From an uncultured Eisenbergiella sp. (GTDB lineage Bacteria > Bacillota > Clostridia > Lachnospirales > Lachnospiraceae), in NCBI GenBank assembly GCA_947598825.1, contig CANQFM010000029.1:1-36961 (forward strand): a stretch of 36,961 nucleotides of DNA, given 5' to 3'. Positions 21,526 to 29,412 of the stretch are shown piece by piece. The notes under the pieces were generated by a model that searched no databases, was not told where the DNA came from, and worked only from the letters and a program-made list of their open reading frames with translations. Each line of letters opens with the position of its first letter. The stretch's first letter is position 1. A program made the translations under genes and the position numbers.

Positions 21526-22267
21526 AAAGCCCGATTATGACCGTTACCGCTTATCTGTCCGGGAGGTGTTGTTGGGACTTTTGAAAAGCGCCCTGTTTAC
21601 AGGAGCGGCCGCCTATATGTTTTACCGGTCCTGGCTGGGGATGCTGGCCTGGCCCGCGGTAGGGTTTTTCTGTCTGAAAAAGGAAAAACAGGATCGCAGG
21701 GAACGGCGCAAGGAACGGCTTTCCGCACAGTTTAAGGACGCGATCCTGGCGGTATGCGCCGGCATCCAGGCAGGGTATTCCATTGAAAACGCTTTTTTGG
21801 AGACGGAAGGGGAGATCTGTACGCTGTATGGCAGAGACAGCGAGATGGCAAAAGAGCTGGCGGCCATCCGCAAGGGGCTGAAAAATCGGATCCCTCTGGA
21901 GCAAATGCTGTTGGATCTGGGGGTGCGCAGCCATGTGGAAGAGATCAGCGATTTTGCGGAATGTTTTGCCGCGGCGAAACGTCTGGGCGGGAATTTAAAG
22001 GAGATCATCGTCCGGACGGTGGAACTGACCGGACAGCGGATGGAGGTGGAGCGGGAGATCCGCACCATGCTGGCTTCCCGCAGATATGAGCAGAAGGTGA
22101 TGAACCTGATCCCGTTTTTCCTGTTTGGCTATATGCAGCTCACCTCGAAAGGGTTTTTTGACATCCTCTATTATAATCCGGCGGGCATTTTCATTATGAC
22201 GGCCTGTCTTGCAGTCTACCTGGCGGCGATGTTCTTGTCGGGGCGGATCATGGATATTCGGATATGA
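21482..22267 (+). CDS. TadB-like type II secretion F family platform protein
   Basis: A 261-residue inner-membrane platform protein. Two N-terminal hydrophobic segments (about 30-65) precede the T2SSF cytoplasmic domain, with LSAQFKDAILAVCAGIQAGY, SIENAF and ECFAAAKRLGGNLKEIIVRT typical of TadB. Two membrane segments follow (about 205-225 and 232-255). It would be the partner that the TadA motor turns or pushes during pilus assembly. The start codon lies 44 bases inside tadA, with AGGGAGA at good spacing, an unusually long overlap that implies coupling. Confidence 0.85.
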   Translation: MWKNWKRQAWDNGREKPDYDRYRLSVREVLLGLLKSALFTGAAAYMFYRSWLGMLAWPAVGFFCLKKEKQDRRERRKERLSAQFKDAILAVCAGIQAGYSIENAFLETEGEICTLYGRDSEMAKELAAIRKGLKNRIPLEQMLLDLGVRSHVEEISDFAECFAAAKRLGGNLKEIIVRTVELTGQRMEVEREIRTMLASRRYEQKVMNLIPFFLFGYMQLTSKGFFDILYYNPAGIFIMTACLAVYLAAMFLSGRIMDIRI

Positions 22268-22282
22268 CCGGGGAGGGAAGGG

Positions 22283-23656
22283 ATGAAGGTACTTTCACAG
22301 GGAAAAGAGCGGGGAGTTCTTTATGGTCCGGCGCTTTGGCTGCAGCGGATGGAGGAAAAATGCGCCCGGGCCCTGGGCAGGCGCTCCAGGGGGCTGGAGG
22401 TGCTTATCGGGATCTATGGCCCGTCGGGAGGCAGAACGGCCTATCGGGAATACCGGATCCGGGAAAAGGAAAAGCTGTTGCTTTTTTTCCTGGCCGGGAT
22501 ATCGCTGACGCTGGGCCTTGTGATCAGCGGCCGGCTGCAGCGCGCGCAGGAAGGCGTAAGGACGCTGCAGCGCCCTGCCAGCGGCGCCGGAAACGCCGTC
22601 TATGAAATGGATGTCACGGCGGATGGAGAAAAACTGGCCCCTCTCCGGATAGAAGTCCCGGAACAGGAGCCGTCCCAGGAGGAGGTCCGCAGGCTGTTGG
22701 AGGATGCGGCCCTGGAGCTGGAAGCCTGGATGGAAAAAAACGGCTGGGATCCGGATGGGCTTAAGGAAGATCCGAAGCTGCCCGAAACGCTGCAGCGGGG
22801 GATGGTAGACGTGGTATGGGAAAGCAGCCGGTACGATGTTTTGGATAGCGCAGGCCATTTGCACAATGAATTGTTGCCGGAGGAAGGAGAAACGGTCACG
22901 CTGCGCGCGATCTTAAGCTGCAGGGAGACGGAGAAGATCCTGACGTATCCGGTCAGGGTGCTGCCAAAAGGACAGGACACCGCTTCCAGGCTCTTTCGAG
23001 AGGTGTCGCGCGAAATTCAAAAAGAGGATCCGGCGGAGACAGAAGTCGTTTATCTACCGGAAGAATTTGAAGGAAAGGCGCTGTCCTGGCAGACGGCCCG
23101 TCCGGCGTATGGGCTGCTGGCCGCGCTGTTGACGGCGGTCGGCTGCATCGCCCTTCGGGCGGCTTCGGAGCGGGATCTGTGCCAGAAAGGGGAAAAGCGC
23201 CATGCGGCCCTTCTGGCAGAATATCCGTCTTTCCTGCTGCGGCTTACGCTTCTGGCGGGAACCGGGATGCCGCTGAGAGCAGTGTTTCTGCGGCTGGGCA
23301 GGGAAGGGGAAAAGGAAGATCCCCTGCCGGTCTATGAAGAAGTGCTGCGGACGGTCCGGGAGATGGAAAGCGGGAAAACGGAGCTGCAGGCGTATGAGAG
23401 TTTCGGCTCCCGCTGTCAGCTTTCGCAGTACAGAAAGTGCGCGTCCCTGTTGGCGCAGAATTTGAAAAAAGGAACCGGCGGATTGGTGGCCGCGTTGGGA
23501 CAGGAGGCCGCAGTAGCTTTTGAGGAGCGAAAGGCCCTGGCGCGCAGGAAAGGAGAGGAAGCGCAGACGAAGCTGCTCCTGCCCATGTTGATGACGTTAG
23601 CGGTCGTGATGGTGCTGATCATGGTGCCCGCCTGCTTTTCCTTCGGCGGGTTCTGA
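22283..23656 (+). CDS. TadC-like platform protein with inserted Ig-like domain
   Basis: 457 residues. Membrane segments lie at about 64-82, 275-294 and 434-452. The region 295-425 is the T2SSF cytoplasmic domain (LLAEYPSFLLRLTLLAGTGM, later LLAQNLKKGTGGLVAALGQE). Between the first and second membrane segments about 190 residues would lie outside the membrane, far more than in a standard TadC. Part of this (about 172-228, with MVDVVWESSRYDVLD, HLHNEL and EEGETVTLRAILSC) has the look of an atypical bacterial Ig-like domain, preceded by a Glu-rich helix. It would pair with the TadB-like protein. GGGAGGGA precedes the ATG. Confidence 0.75.
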   Translation: MKVLSQGKERGVLYGPALWLQRMEEKCARALGRRSRGLEVLIGIYGPSGGRTAYREYRIREKEKLLLFFLAGISLTLGLVISGRLQRAQEGVRTLQRPASGAGNAVYEMDVTADGEKLAPLRIEVPEQEPSQEEVRRLLEDAALELEAWMEKNGWDPDGLKEDPKLPETLQRGMVDVVWESSRYDVLDSAGHLHNELLPEEGETVTLRAILSCRETEKILTYPVRVLPKGQDTASRLFREVSREIQKEDPAETEVVYLPEEFEGKALSWQTARPAYGLLAALLTAVGCIALRAASERDLCQKGEKRHAALLAEYPSFLLRLTLLAGTGMPLRAVFLRLGREGEKEDPLPVYEEVLRTVREMESGKTELQAYESFGSRCQLSQYRKCASLLAQNLKKGTGGLVAALGQEAAVAFEERKALARRKGEEAQTKLLLPMLMTLAVVMVLIMVPACFSFGGF

Positions 23657-23711
23657 CAATTAGGTGAAAGGCTTTTCGTAAACTTTTGAACTGAAATCGG
23701 GAGGAATGACA

Positions 23712-23960
23712 ATGAGGAATAAAATAAAAGAAATCAGGGATGAGATCCGGTATCGGATCTATAAGGTAAAATTCCGGCTGTTCGGATTCGGCCCCGGGCC
23801 TGTAAGGCGTATCCTGAGCAATCAGGATGGCGTTGGGACAGTAGAGGTGGTGCTGCTGATCCTGGTGGCCGTTGGCCTCGTCCTGATCTTTAAGACCCGG
23901 ATCACAGAACTGGTAGGCTCCATTTTCGATTCCATCACATCCCGCGCCGGGAAAATATGA
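23712..23960 (+). CDS. Flp1 family type IVb pilin
   Basis: An 82-residue prepilin, the likely main subunit of the pilus. The prepilin site is G40 followed by VGTVE, with the conserved Glu at position +5 of the mature protein, then a single hydrophobic helix (VVLLILVAVGLVLIFKTRI) and a short tail. The 40-residue leader is basic and much longer than in proteobacterial Flp. The mature pilin would have only 42 residues. ATG at 23712 is chosen because GGGAGGA is six bases upstream, while the ATG at 23706 abuts that site. It is coupled to the DUF5702 gene by ATGA overlap. Confidence 0.85.
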   Translation: MRNKIKEIRDEIRYRIYKVKFRLFGFGPGPVRRILSNQDGVGTVEVVLLILVAVGLVLIFKTRITELVGSIFDSITSRAGKI

Positions 23961-25384
23961 GGAACAACGGATCAATGACCGTATACCTGGCCCTTATCGC
24001 AGGGATCATGCTATCTTTGATCCTTGCGGTAATACAGGGGGCCCGGATCTCGACGATCCGGATGCATGTGGAATGCTGCGCGGATATGGCGCTGGATTCC
24101 GCGTTGGCGGAGTATCACAGGGAGATGCTCCGGCAATATGAGCTTTTTTTCATCGATACTTCCTATGGGACGAACGATCCCTCTTATCACAGGACGGAAG
24201 AACACATTTTTTCTTATATGGAAAAGAATCTCCGGCCGGAGGAAACCTTTCGCGTGCCCTTTGCCCGGGATCTGACAGGGCTGACAACGGACTCGGTTGA
24301 GCTGCTCCAGGCTGGCGTGGCCACCGACGAAGGGGGCAGCGTGCTGAAATATCACATCGTCCAGTATATGAAGGACATGACCGGCGTTTCCCTGGCCCAG
24401 TCCATTCTGGACAAAGGCTCCCAGGCCGGAGACTGGACCGGACAGGATATGGAAAGCCAATGGGACAGCGCGGAAGAGGCGATGAAGGAGGAGATCTTTG
24501 AGAAAAAACGGCTGCAGGAGGAAGAATGGGACGGGGAGATCCCCGAGACGCCCTCCGATGTGGTCCGAAGGACCAGGGGGGAAGGGATACTGGGCGCTGC
24601 GGCCCAGGGCATGGAGTTATCCAATGCGGTCATGCCGGAAGGCGCGTGCCCTTCCGTGCGCCCGCTGAATCAGGGTACCGGCCTGTCCGATTCCAAAAAA
24701 CCGGCGGAAAGCGTGTTGGACAACGGTCTGCTGTACGCTTATATTTTGGATAAATGCGGATGCTTTACGAAGCGAAAAGAAAACAGCGCGATGGCATATG
24801 AAGTGGAATACATCCTTCAACAGTGCGAGCAGGACAGGGAAAATCTGAAAAAAACCGCGCAGGAAATCCTTTGGATCCGGGAGGCGGCCAACGCTGCTTT
24901 CCTGTTTCAGAGCGAGCTGAGAGTGAGCGCCAGAGAGGTGGCGTCCGTCATCGCTTTTATTTTGGGGCTGCCGGAGGTGGAAGAGATGATCGAGATGGTG
25001 ATCCTGTTCGCCTGGGCCTATGCGGAGAGCGTCAAGGATATCCGGATCCTGTTCAAAGGGGAAAAAGTACCGCTGCTCAAAAGCGCGGACACCTGGAACA
25101 CGCCCTTTTTCCAGCTTTTGACGTACCGCGGCCATTTGGATTCCTATCATGCGGCGGATTACGGATGGGCTTATCGGGACTATCTGGGCGCGCTTTTGTT
25201 TCTCCATGGACCGGAGGATGCGGTCAGCGGACTGATGGACGTAATGGAGAGCGATATCAGAAGGACACCGGGCAATGCGGATTTTCGCATCGACGGTCTT
25301 ATCGACGGGATGCGCGCACAGATCAAAGTGACCAGCCGCTTTGCGGGAAGCTACAGTATCCAGCGCGTCTATGAATATGAGTGA
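23957..25384 (+). CDS. DUF5702 Tad-locus protein (minor pilin or TadG-like)
   Basis: A 475-residue protein with an N-terminal membrane helix right after the start (GSMTVYLALIAGIMLSLILA). The rest is large, outside the membrane, and rich in charged helices (YHREMLRQYELFFIDTSYG; DRENLKKTAQEILWIREAAN). A second hydrophobic stretch lies near residues 330-360 (VASVIAFILGLPEVEEMIEM). This matches the DUF5702 family, found in gram-positive Tad loci and probably filling the place of TadG. Its ATG overlaps the pilin stop, and its stop overlaps a GTG of the next gene, so dosage is probably tied to the pilin. Confidence 0.75.
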   Translation: MRNNGSMTVYLALIAGIMLSLILAVIQGARISTIRMHVECCADMALDSALAEYHREMLRQYELFFIDTSYGTNDPSYHRTEEHIFSYMEKNLRPEETFRVPFARDLTGLTTDSVELLQAGVATDEGGSVLKYHIVQYMKDMTGVSLAQSILDKGSQAGDWTGQDMESQWDSAEEAMKEEIFEKKRLQEEEWDGEIPETPSDVVRRTRGEGILGAAAQGMELSNAVMPEGACPSVRPLNQGTGLSDSKKPAESVLDNGLLYAYILDKCGCFTKRKENSAMAYEVEYILQQCEQDRENLKKTAQEILWIREAANAAFLFQSELRVSAREVASVIAFILGLPEVEEMIEMVILFAWAYAESVKDIRILFKGEKVPLLKSADTWNTPFFQLLTYRGHLDSYHAADYGWAYRDYLGALLFLHGPEDAVSGLMDVMESDIRRTPGNADFRIDGLIDGMRAQIKVTSRFAGSYSIQRVYEYE

Positions 25385-25428
25385 CAGCGTTCTGCGGCAA
25401 AATACAATGGAAAGGAGGGCCGGGCCGG

Positions 25429-26199
25429 GTGCCTTTTTTGGTCAGAACAGAGAAGCGAAGCAATGGTAACCAATGTATGATGAAGTACGCCGTAAGGCAA
25501 AGCGCTCAAACAGATTCTCCTGTTATCCCCAATCCCCTACACAGAGCAAAAAAGGCATCCTGCCAGGCCCTCCCGGGAAGTATGACGGTGGAAGCGGCCA
25601 TGGTGATGCCCCTTTTCCTGTACGCGATCATCAATCTTTTGTCCCTGATCCTCATGTTTCAGGAATACTCCGTGCAGGAGGCGAAGCTGCATCAGACGGG
25701 ACGGCAGATGTCGCTTCTGGCCTACGGGCAGGAGGAAGGAAAACAGGATATCGAACTGGTTACGGTCAGCCCTGTCAGGGCGTTGATCCCGATCGCCGCA
25801 TTCCCCTCCGCCGTTATTGTAAACGGCTGCGTGATGCATAAATGGACGGGCTACGATCTTTTCGGCCCGGAGGCGTCCTCTGAAGAAACCGGGGAGGTGC
25901 TGGTTTATGTGACCCGTTCGGGAACCGCTTATCATAAAAGCAGAAACTGCGTTTATCTGAATCCTTCCATCCGGATGATGACGCGCAGACAGGCGGAAGA
26001 GTCGGTAAACGCCGAACAGCAAAGATATACGCCCTGTATCCTCTGCGGAGGCGGCAGCGGTATCGTGTATGTGACGGAAACGGGGACGCGTTATCACAGT
26101 ACGGCAGGGTGCAGCGGTATCAAACGTACCATAGACAGCATACCGCTGTCGGAAGCCCTGGCGTCGGGACGGCACGCCTGCGCGAAGTGCGGAGGCTGA
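25429..26199 (+). CDS. TadE-like pseudopilin with two Cys/His metal-site-like modules
   Basis: 256 residues from the GTG at 25429, which has AGGAGGG nine bases upstream; a GTG at 25381 overlapping the DUF5702 stop would add 16 residues. A TadE-type segment (GSMTVEAAMVMPLFLYAIIN) anchors it in the membrane. After a spacer of about 100 residues, two related modules of about 45 residues follow: VLVYVTRSGTAYHKSRNC ending CILCGG, and GIVYVTETGTRYHSTAGC ending CAKCGG. Each has YH, one Cys, then a CxxC, like the small Cys/His modules at the C-termini of some nucleases and ComEC-type proteins, suggesting a bound zinc ion or a redox-active pair outside the cell. Confidence 0.75.
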   Translation: MPFLVRTEKRSNGNQCMMKYAVRQSAQTDSPVIPNPLHRAKKASCQALPGSMTVEAAMVMPLFLYAIINLLSLILMFQEYSVQEAKLHQTGRQMSLLAYGQEEGKQDIELVTVSPVRALIPIAAFPSAVIVNGCVMHKWTGYDLFGPEASSEETGEVLVYVTRSGTAYHKSRNCVYLNPSIRMMTRRQAEESVNAEQQRYTPCILCGGGSGIVYVTETGTRYHSTAGCSGIKRTIDSIPLSEALASGRHACAKCGG

Positions 26200-26203
26200 G
26201 AAC

Positions 26204-26653
26204 ATGGAGATCAGTATGGCGTTTACGATGCTGTTTTTGACCTGCTGCAGCATAACCGACTGCAGAAAGAAAAAGATTCCGGGAATATTTTTGTTAATAG
26301 GGATCGTCGGAGGAATGGCCGCGGTTTCCTGGCGGATCTGGCAGGGATATGATCACTGGTACTCTGTCCTGCTGTCGGCGGCCCCCGGGCTTTTGCTGTG
26401 GGGCCTGAGCGTCCTGACGGAAGAAAAGGTGGGACGCGGCGACGGGGATATGGTGATCATTCTGGGGCTTTTGCTGGGATGGGAGCGTTGTACGGCGCTG
26501 TTGTGCGCAGCCAGCCTGTTGGCGGCGGTCTATGCAGGCATCGGACTGGGCATCCGAAAATTAAAGAAAAGCAGCAGGATTCCCTTCGCCCCCTTTTTGT
26601 CCGTCTCCTGCGCACTGGTATGGGGGATGGCGCTGGCAGGAGGAAGGCTATGA
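26204..26653 (+). CDS. Prepilin peptidase (A24 family, CpaA/TadV-like)
   Basis: A 149-residue membrane aspartic protease with about four to five helices and no N-methylase domain. The two active-site Asp residues are D19 (SITDCRKKKIP) and D80 in the GxGD motif (KVGRGDGDM). It should cut the Flp pilin after G40, and possibly also TadE-like proteins. It starts four bases after the upstream stop and overlaps the next gene at ATGA. Confidence 0.88.
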   Translation: MEISMAFTMLFLTCCSITDCRKKKIPGIFLLIGIVGGMAAVSWRIWQGYDHWYSVLLSAAPGLLLWGLSVLTEEKVGRGDGDMVIILGLLLGWERCTALLCAASLLAAVYAGIGLGIRKLKKSSRIPFAPFLSVSCALVWGMALAGGRL

Positions 26654-27069
26654 AAGAACGAAACGGATATGTAATAGTAGAAGCCTCTGTGCTGCTGCCG
26701 CTGGCCTCGATTTTGATCCTGCTTCTGGTCTATCTTTGCAGCTATTTGTACCAGGGCTGCTTTTTGACACAGGCGGCCTATGTGACGGCATTTCGGGCCA
26801 GCCGTTTTCCCGAAAGGGGAGAGGACTATGCGTTATCCCAACTGGACGGGATTATGGAAGGACAGGCGTTGTCTTTCGGAAAAGAGGAGAGGACGGTAGA
26901 CATTTCCCTGCTGACAGTGCAGGTAGATCTGAAAAGGGAAACGCCCTTTTCGGCGTTGGGAAATGAGATCCCCGGACTGACGGCGTCCTGGCGCGTTTTG
27001 AGAAGGGATCCGCTGGCCTATATCAGAGGGATCCGAAAACTGGATGAATGGAGAGAACAGGATGGGTGA
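26650..27069 (+). CDS. TadE-like minor pilin
   Basis: A 139-residue protein whose N-terminus (GYVIVEASVLLPLASILILL) has the Glu and hydrophobic helix of TadE-type pseudopilins. The soluble tail contains TQAAYVTAFRASRFPE and a mixed alpha/beta part to the end. No Cys modules are present, unlike the other TadE-like protein in the locus. The start overlaps the peptidase stop (ATGA); the end overlaps the FHA gene by eight bases. Confidence 0.75.
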   Translation: MKERNGYVIVEASVLLPLASILILLLVYLCSYLYQGCFLTQAAYVTAFRASRFPERGEDYALSQLDGIMEGQALSFGKEERTVDISLLTVQVDLKRETPFSALGNEIPGLTASWRVLRRDPLAYIRGIRKLDEWREQDG

Positions 27070-28231
27070 AGCGATTTATAAAAGGGAGCTTGATCACAGC
27101 TATATGGTACTGAAATGCGAGGAAGGGGATCTGACCGGCGGCTACGCCTATCGGATGATGACCCGGAACCGGATCGGGAAATTGCTGGACTGCAGCCAGC
27201 GGCAGATGGATGGAGAAACGTTTCTCTATTATGACATTTCCTCCCGCCAGCCGTTGGAGAGGATCTATGAGGCCAGAAAGCTGGGCATCCGGGATCTTAG
27301 CCATATCATCCACGCGGTATCGGCAATGCAGGAGGATCTGGGGGAGTATCTTTTGGACGGGCAGGGGCTTTTGCTGGAAGCGGAGACGATTTTCGGCGAT
27401 GTGGAAACGGAAGAACTGTACTTTTGTTTTTATCCGGGGAAGGAAAAGTCCGTCGGCTGCTATGCCAGGCTGGCGGATTTTTTCCTGGAGCATGTGGACC
27501 ATGGACAGGAACATGCGGTGAACGCAGCATATCAATTCTATAAAATGTCCAAGTCCGATTATTTTGTGCTGTCCTCTTTCCTGCCGTTTCTGGACAGGGA
27601 GATGGCGGAAGAAAAGCGCAGGGAGGAAAGGGAAACGCCGGTTTTGGCGGAGGGCGTCCTGCCGCTGAAAGCGGAATATGATACGGCGCCTGAGCTGGAT
27701 TATGGGTTAGACGCCCAGGAAGAGGACGAGGAGGATACGAAAAAATCCTTCTGGCTTTTCCGGCTCTTTAAGCGCAGAAAAAAAAGAGAAGCGCCCGTCA
27801 GCCGGACGGAGCCGCCGGCAGAGACGGTTTGGGACAGTTATGTGGGGCAGTTCGATCTGGCCGGCTCCGGGGAGACGGTCTATTTTACGGATCTGGACAG
27901 TCTGACAAGGGAGCGGCGGGGCATCCCCTGTTTATCGGAGGAAGGGGGAGAGCGTATTTTTCCGCTGGAGGATCTGCCCATGACGGTAGGTAAGCTGAAA
28001 GAAAAAGTGGCGATTCTGCTGCAGGACAGTTCGGTGAGCCGCATACACGCCCGGCTGGAGGCTACGGCGGAAGGGGTGGGCGTACAGGATCTCAATTCCA
28101 GGAACGGAACGCTGGTCAACGGGGAAAAATTATCCCCCCACGAGTCGGTTGTTCTGCAGGAAGGGGATGTGATTCAGTTCGGCAGGGAACGTTTTCGGTA
28201 TGGGTTTCTTGACAGTAAATCGATAAAGTGA
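27062..28231 (+). CDS. DUF6382 and FHA domain protein
   Basis: 389 residues. The first 170 (IYKRELDHSYMVLKCEEGD, later LYYDISSRQPLERIYEARKL) match the DUF6382 domain of Firmicutes Tad loci. A charged linker includes a basic stretch (LFRLFKRRKKR, about 235-247) that may touch the membrane. The last 90 residues form an FHA domain, with the phosphothreonine-binding parts SVSRIHA and DLNSRNGTLVNG. FHA domains bind phosphothreonine proteins, so the pilus may be controlled by a Ser/Thr kinase encoded elsewhere. The ATG at 27062 is eight bases after GGAG and overlaps the upstream gene. Confidence 0.8.
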   Translation: MGEAIYKRELDHSYMVLKCEEGDLTGGYAYRMMTRNRIGKLLDCSQRQMDGETFLYYDISSRQPLERIYEARKLGIRDLSHIIHAVSAMQEDLGEYLLDGQGLLLEAETIFGDVETEELYFCFYPGKEKSVGCYARLADFFLEHVDHGQEHAVNAAYQFYKMSKSDYFVLSSFLPFLDREMAEEKRREERETPVLAEGVLPLKAEYDTAPELDYGLDAQEEDEEDTKKSFWLFRLFKRRKKREAPVSRTEPPAETVWDSYVGQFDLAGSGETVYFTDLDSLTRERRGIPCLSEEGGERIFPLEDLPMTVGKLKEKVAILLQDSSVSRIHARLEATAEGVGVQDLNSRNGTLVNGEKLSPHESVVLQEGDVIQFGRERFRYGFLDSKSIK

Positions 28232-28257
28232 TACCCTCATTGCAGGAGGAAACGGCG

Positions 28258-28911
28258 ATGGAATATCGTGGGACCTGGAGAGAGGCCGGCCCGGCAGGGG
28301 CAGACCGATACAAGGACCTGCCCGTCGTGAGCATTGCGCTGATCGCGGCCAATGCGGTCGTATATCTGGCAGGCGTCCTGTTTCCGCGACTGGGCATCCT
28401 GATGGAAGAATACGGCTGCTTCAGCGTAAGCTACCTGTTGTACGGGAAGGAATATTATCGTCTGATCACAGCGGTTTTTTTACATGTGGGAGCGGAGCAT
28501 CTGCTGAACAATATGCTGCTTTTGTACTGCTGCGGCGATATTGTGGAGAAAAGCCTGGGCAGGATCCGGTTTTTGCTCCTGTATCTTTTTGCGGGACTGG
28601 GCGGGAATCTGCTGTCCGCGGCCTATGAACTGTTTACGGGGAATTTTTATCATTCCGTCGGGGCCAGCGGCGCGGTATTCGGACTGACCGGGGCCATGCT
28701 GTTTCTTGTCATAATGAAAAAAGGGGCGGCCGCCCATATTTCCCTGCGGCGGGCGCTGCTTTCCGTTTTGCTGTCGGTTTACGCCGGGTTCACCGCCCAG
28801 AACGTGAACAATGCCGCCCATGTGGGAGGGCTTTTGAGCGGGTTTATGCTGGCGTTTTTACTGGGGCTCACTGTGCCGCAGACCCCGGTGGGAAGGAGAG
28901 ATAGAGGATGA
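28258..28911 (+). CDS. Rhomboid family intramembrane serine protease
   Basis: A 217-residue protease with six membrane segments. The catalytic Ser is S137 in GASGAVFG and the catalytic His is H188 in NNAAHVGGLLSG; H81 and N85 (HVGAEHLLNNM) complete the usual active site. Rhomboids cut single-pass membrane proteins within the bilayer. It is 26 bases after the FHA gene with GCAGGAGGAAA as ribosome site, and overlaps the HIT gene at ATGA. Its place in the Tad operon makes the pilin or TadE-like proteins possible substrates; this is an inference from context only. Confidence 0.88.
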   Translation: MEYRGTWREAGPAGADRYKDLPVVSIALIAANAVVYLAGVLFPRLGILMEEYGCFSVSYLLYGKEYYRLITAVFLHVGAEHLLNNMLLLYCCGDIVEKSLGRIRFLLLYLFAGLGGNLLSAAYELFTGNFYHSVGASGAVFGLTGAMLFLVIMKKGAAAHISLRRALLSVLLSVYAGFTAQNVNNAAHVGGLLSGFMLAFLLGLTVPQTPVGRRDRG

Positions 28912-29318
28912 AAAAAGATGACTGTATTTTCTGTAAGATCGCAAACGGAGAGATCCCGTCCAGGACGCTTTACGAGGATGAGCGGTTTCGCGTGATCCTG
29001 GATCTTGGGCCGGCCGCCAGGGGCCATGCGCTGGTGCTTCCCAAGGAGCATTTTGCGGATCTCTTTGAGCTCCCGGAGGAGTGGTGCCGGGACGCTTTCG
29101 GGCTGGCGAAGGATATGGCGGCCGGGATGAAAGAAAAGCTGGGCTGCGACGGATTTAATCTGGTACAGAATAACGGAGAGACGGCCGGACAGACGGTCTT
29201 TCATTTTCATATCCACATGATCCCCAGATACCGGGATGATGGGCAGAGTATCGGCTGGAAGCCTTTAAGCCCCACGCAGGAGGAGCTGGAGGAGGTTCGG
29301 CAGCAGATCTGCGGCTGA
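28908..29318 (+). CDS. HIT family nucleotide-binding hydrolase
   Basis: A 136-residue histidine-triad protein of the Hint-like branch. The triad HFHIH (residues 99-103) is followed by MIPR, and the N-terminal CIFCKIANGEIPS carries the usual zinc-binding Cys pair. Such enzymes hydrolyse adenosine phosphoramidates or dinucleoside polyphosphates in the cytosol. It is last in the Tad transcript, coupled to the rhomboid gene by ATGA, and followed by a large hairpin. It has no evident link to pili and may be a passenger. Confidence 0.92.
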   Translation: MKKDDCIFCKIANGEIPSRTLYEDERFRVILDLGPAARGHALVLPKEHFADLFELPEEWCRDAFGLAKDMAAGMKEKLGCDGFNLVQNNGETAGQTVFHFHIHMIPRYRDDGQSIGWKPLSPTQEELEEVRQQICG

Positions 29319-29336
29319 TTTTTTATGAATAATCAT

Positions 29337-29371
29337 AGGGCCGCCGGCAGTGTTTGCCGGCGGCCCTGTTG
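29337..29371 (+). terminator. Hairpin terminator after the Tad operon
   Basis: A perfect 13-bp GC-rich stem (29337-29349 and 29355-29367, starting AGGGCCGCC) with a GTGTT loop, followed only by a short TGTT. It lies 18 bases after the HIT stop and 45 bases before the end of the converging murG gene. The weak T-run makes efficiency uncertain. Confidence 0.65.
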
Positions 29372-29412
29372 CGTACAAAAGAAAAACAGGAAGCGCATCG
29401 GGCAAAAAATTT

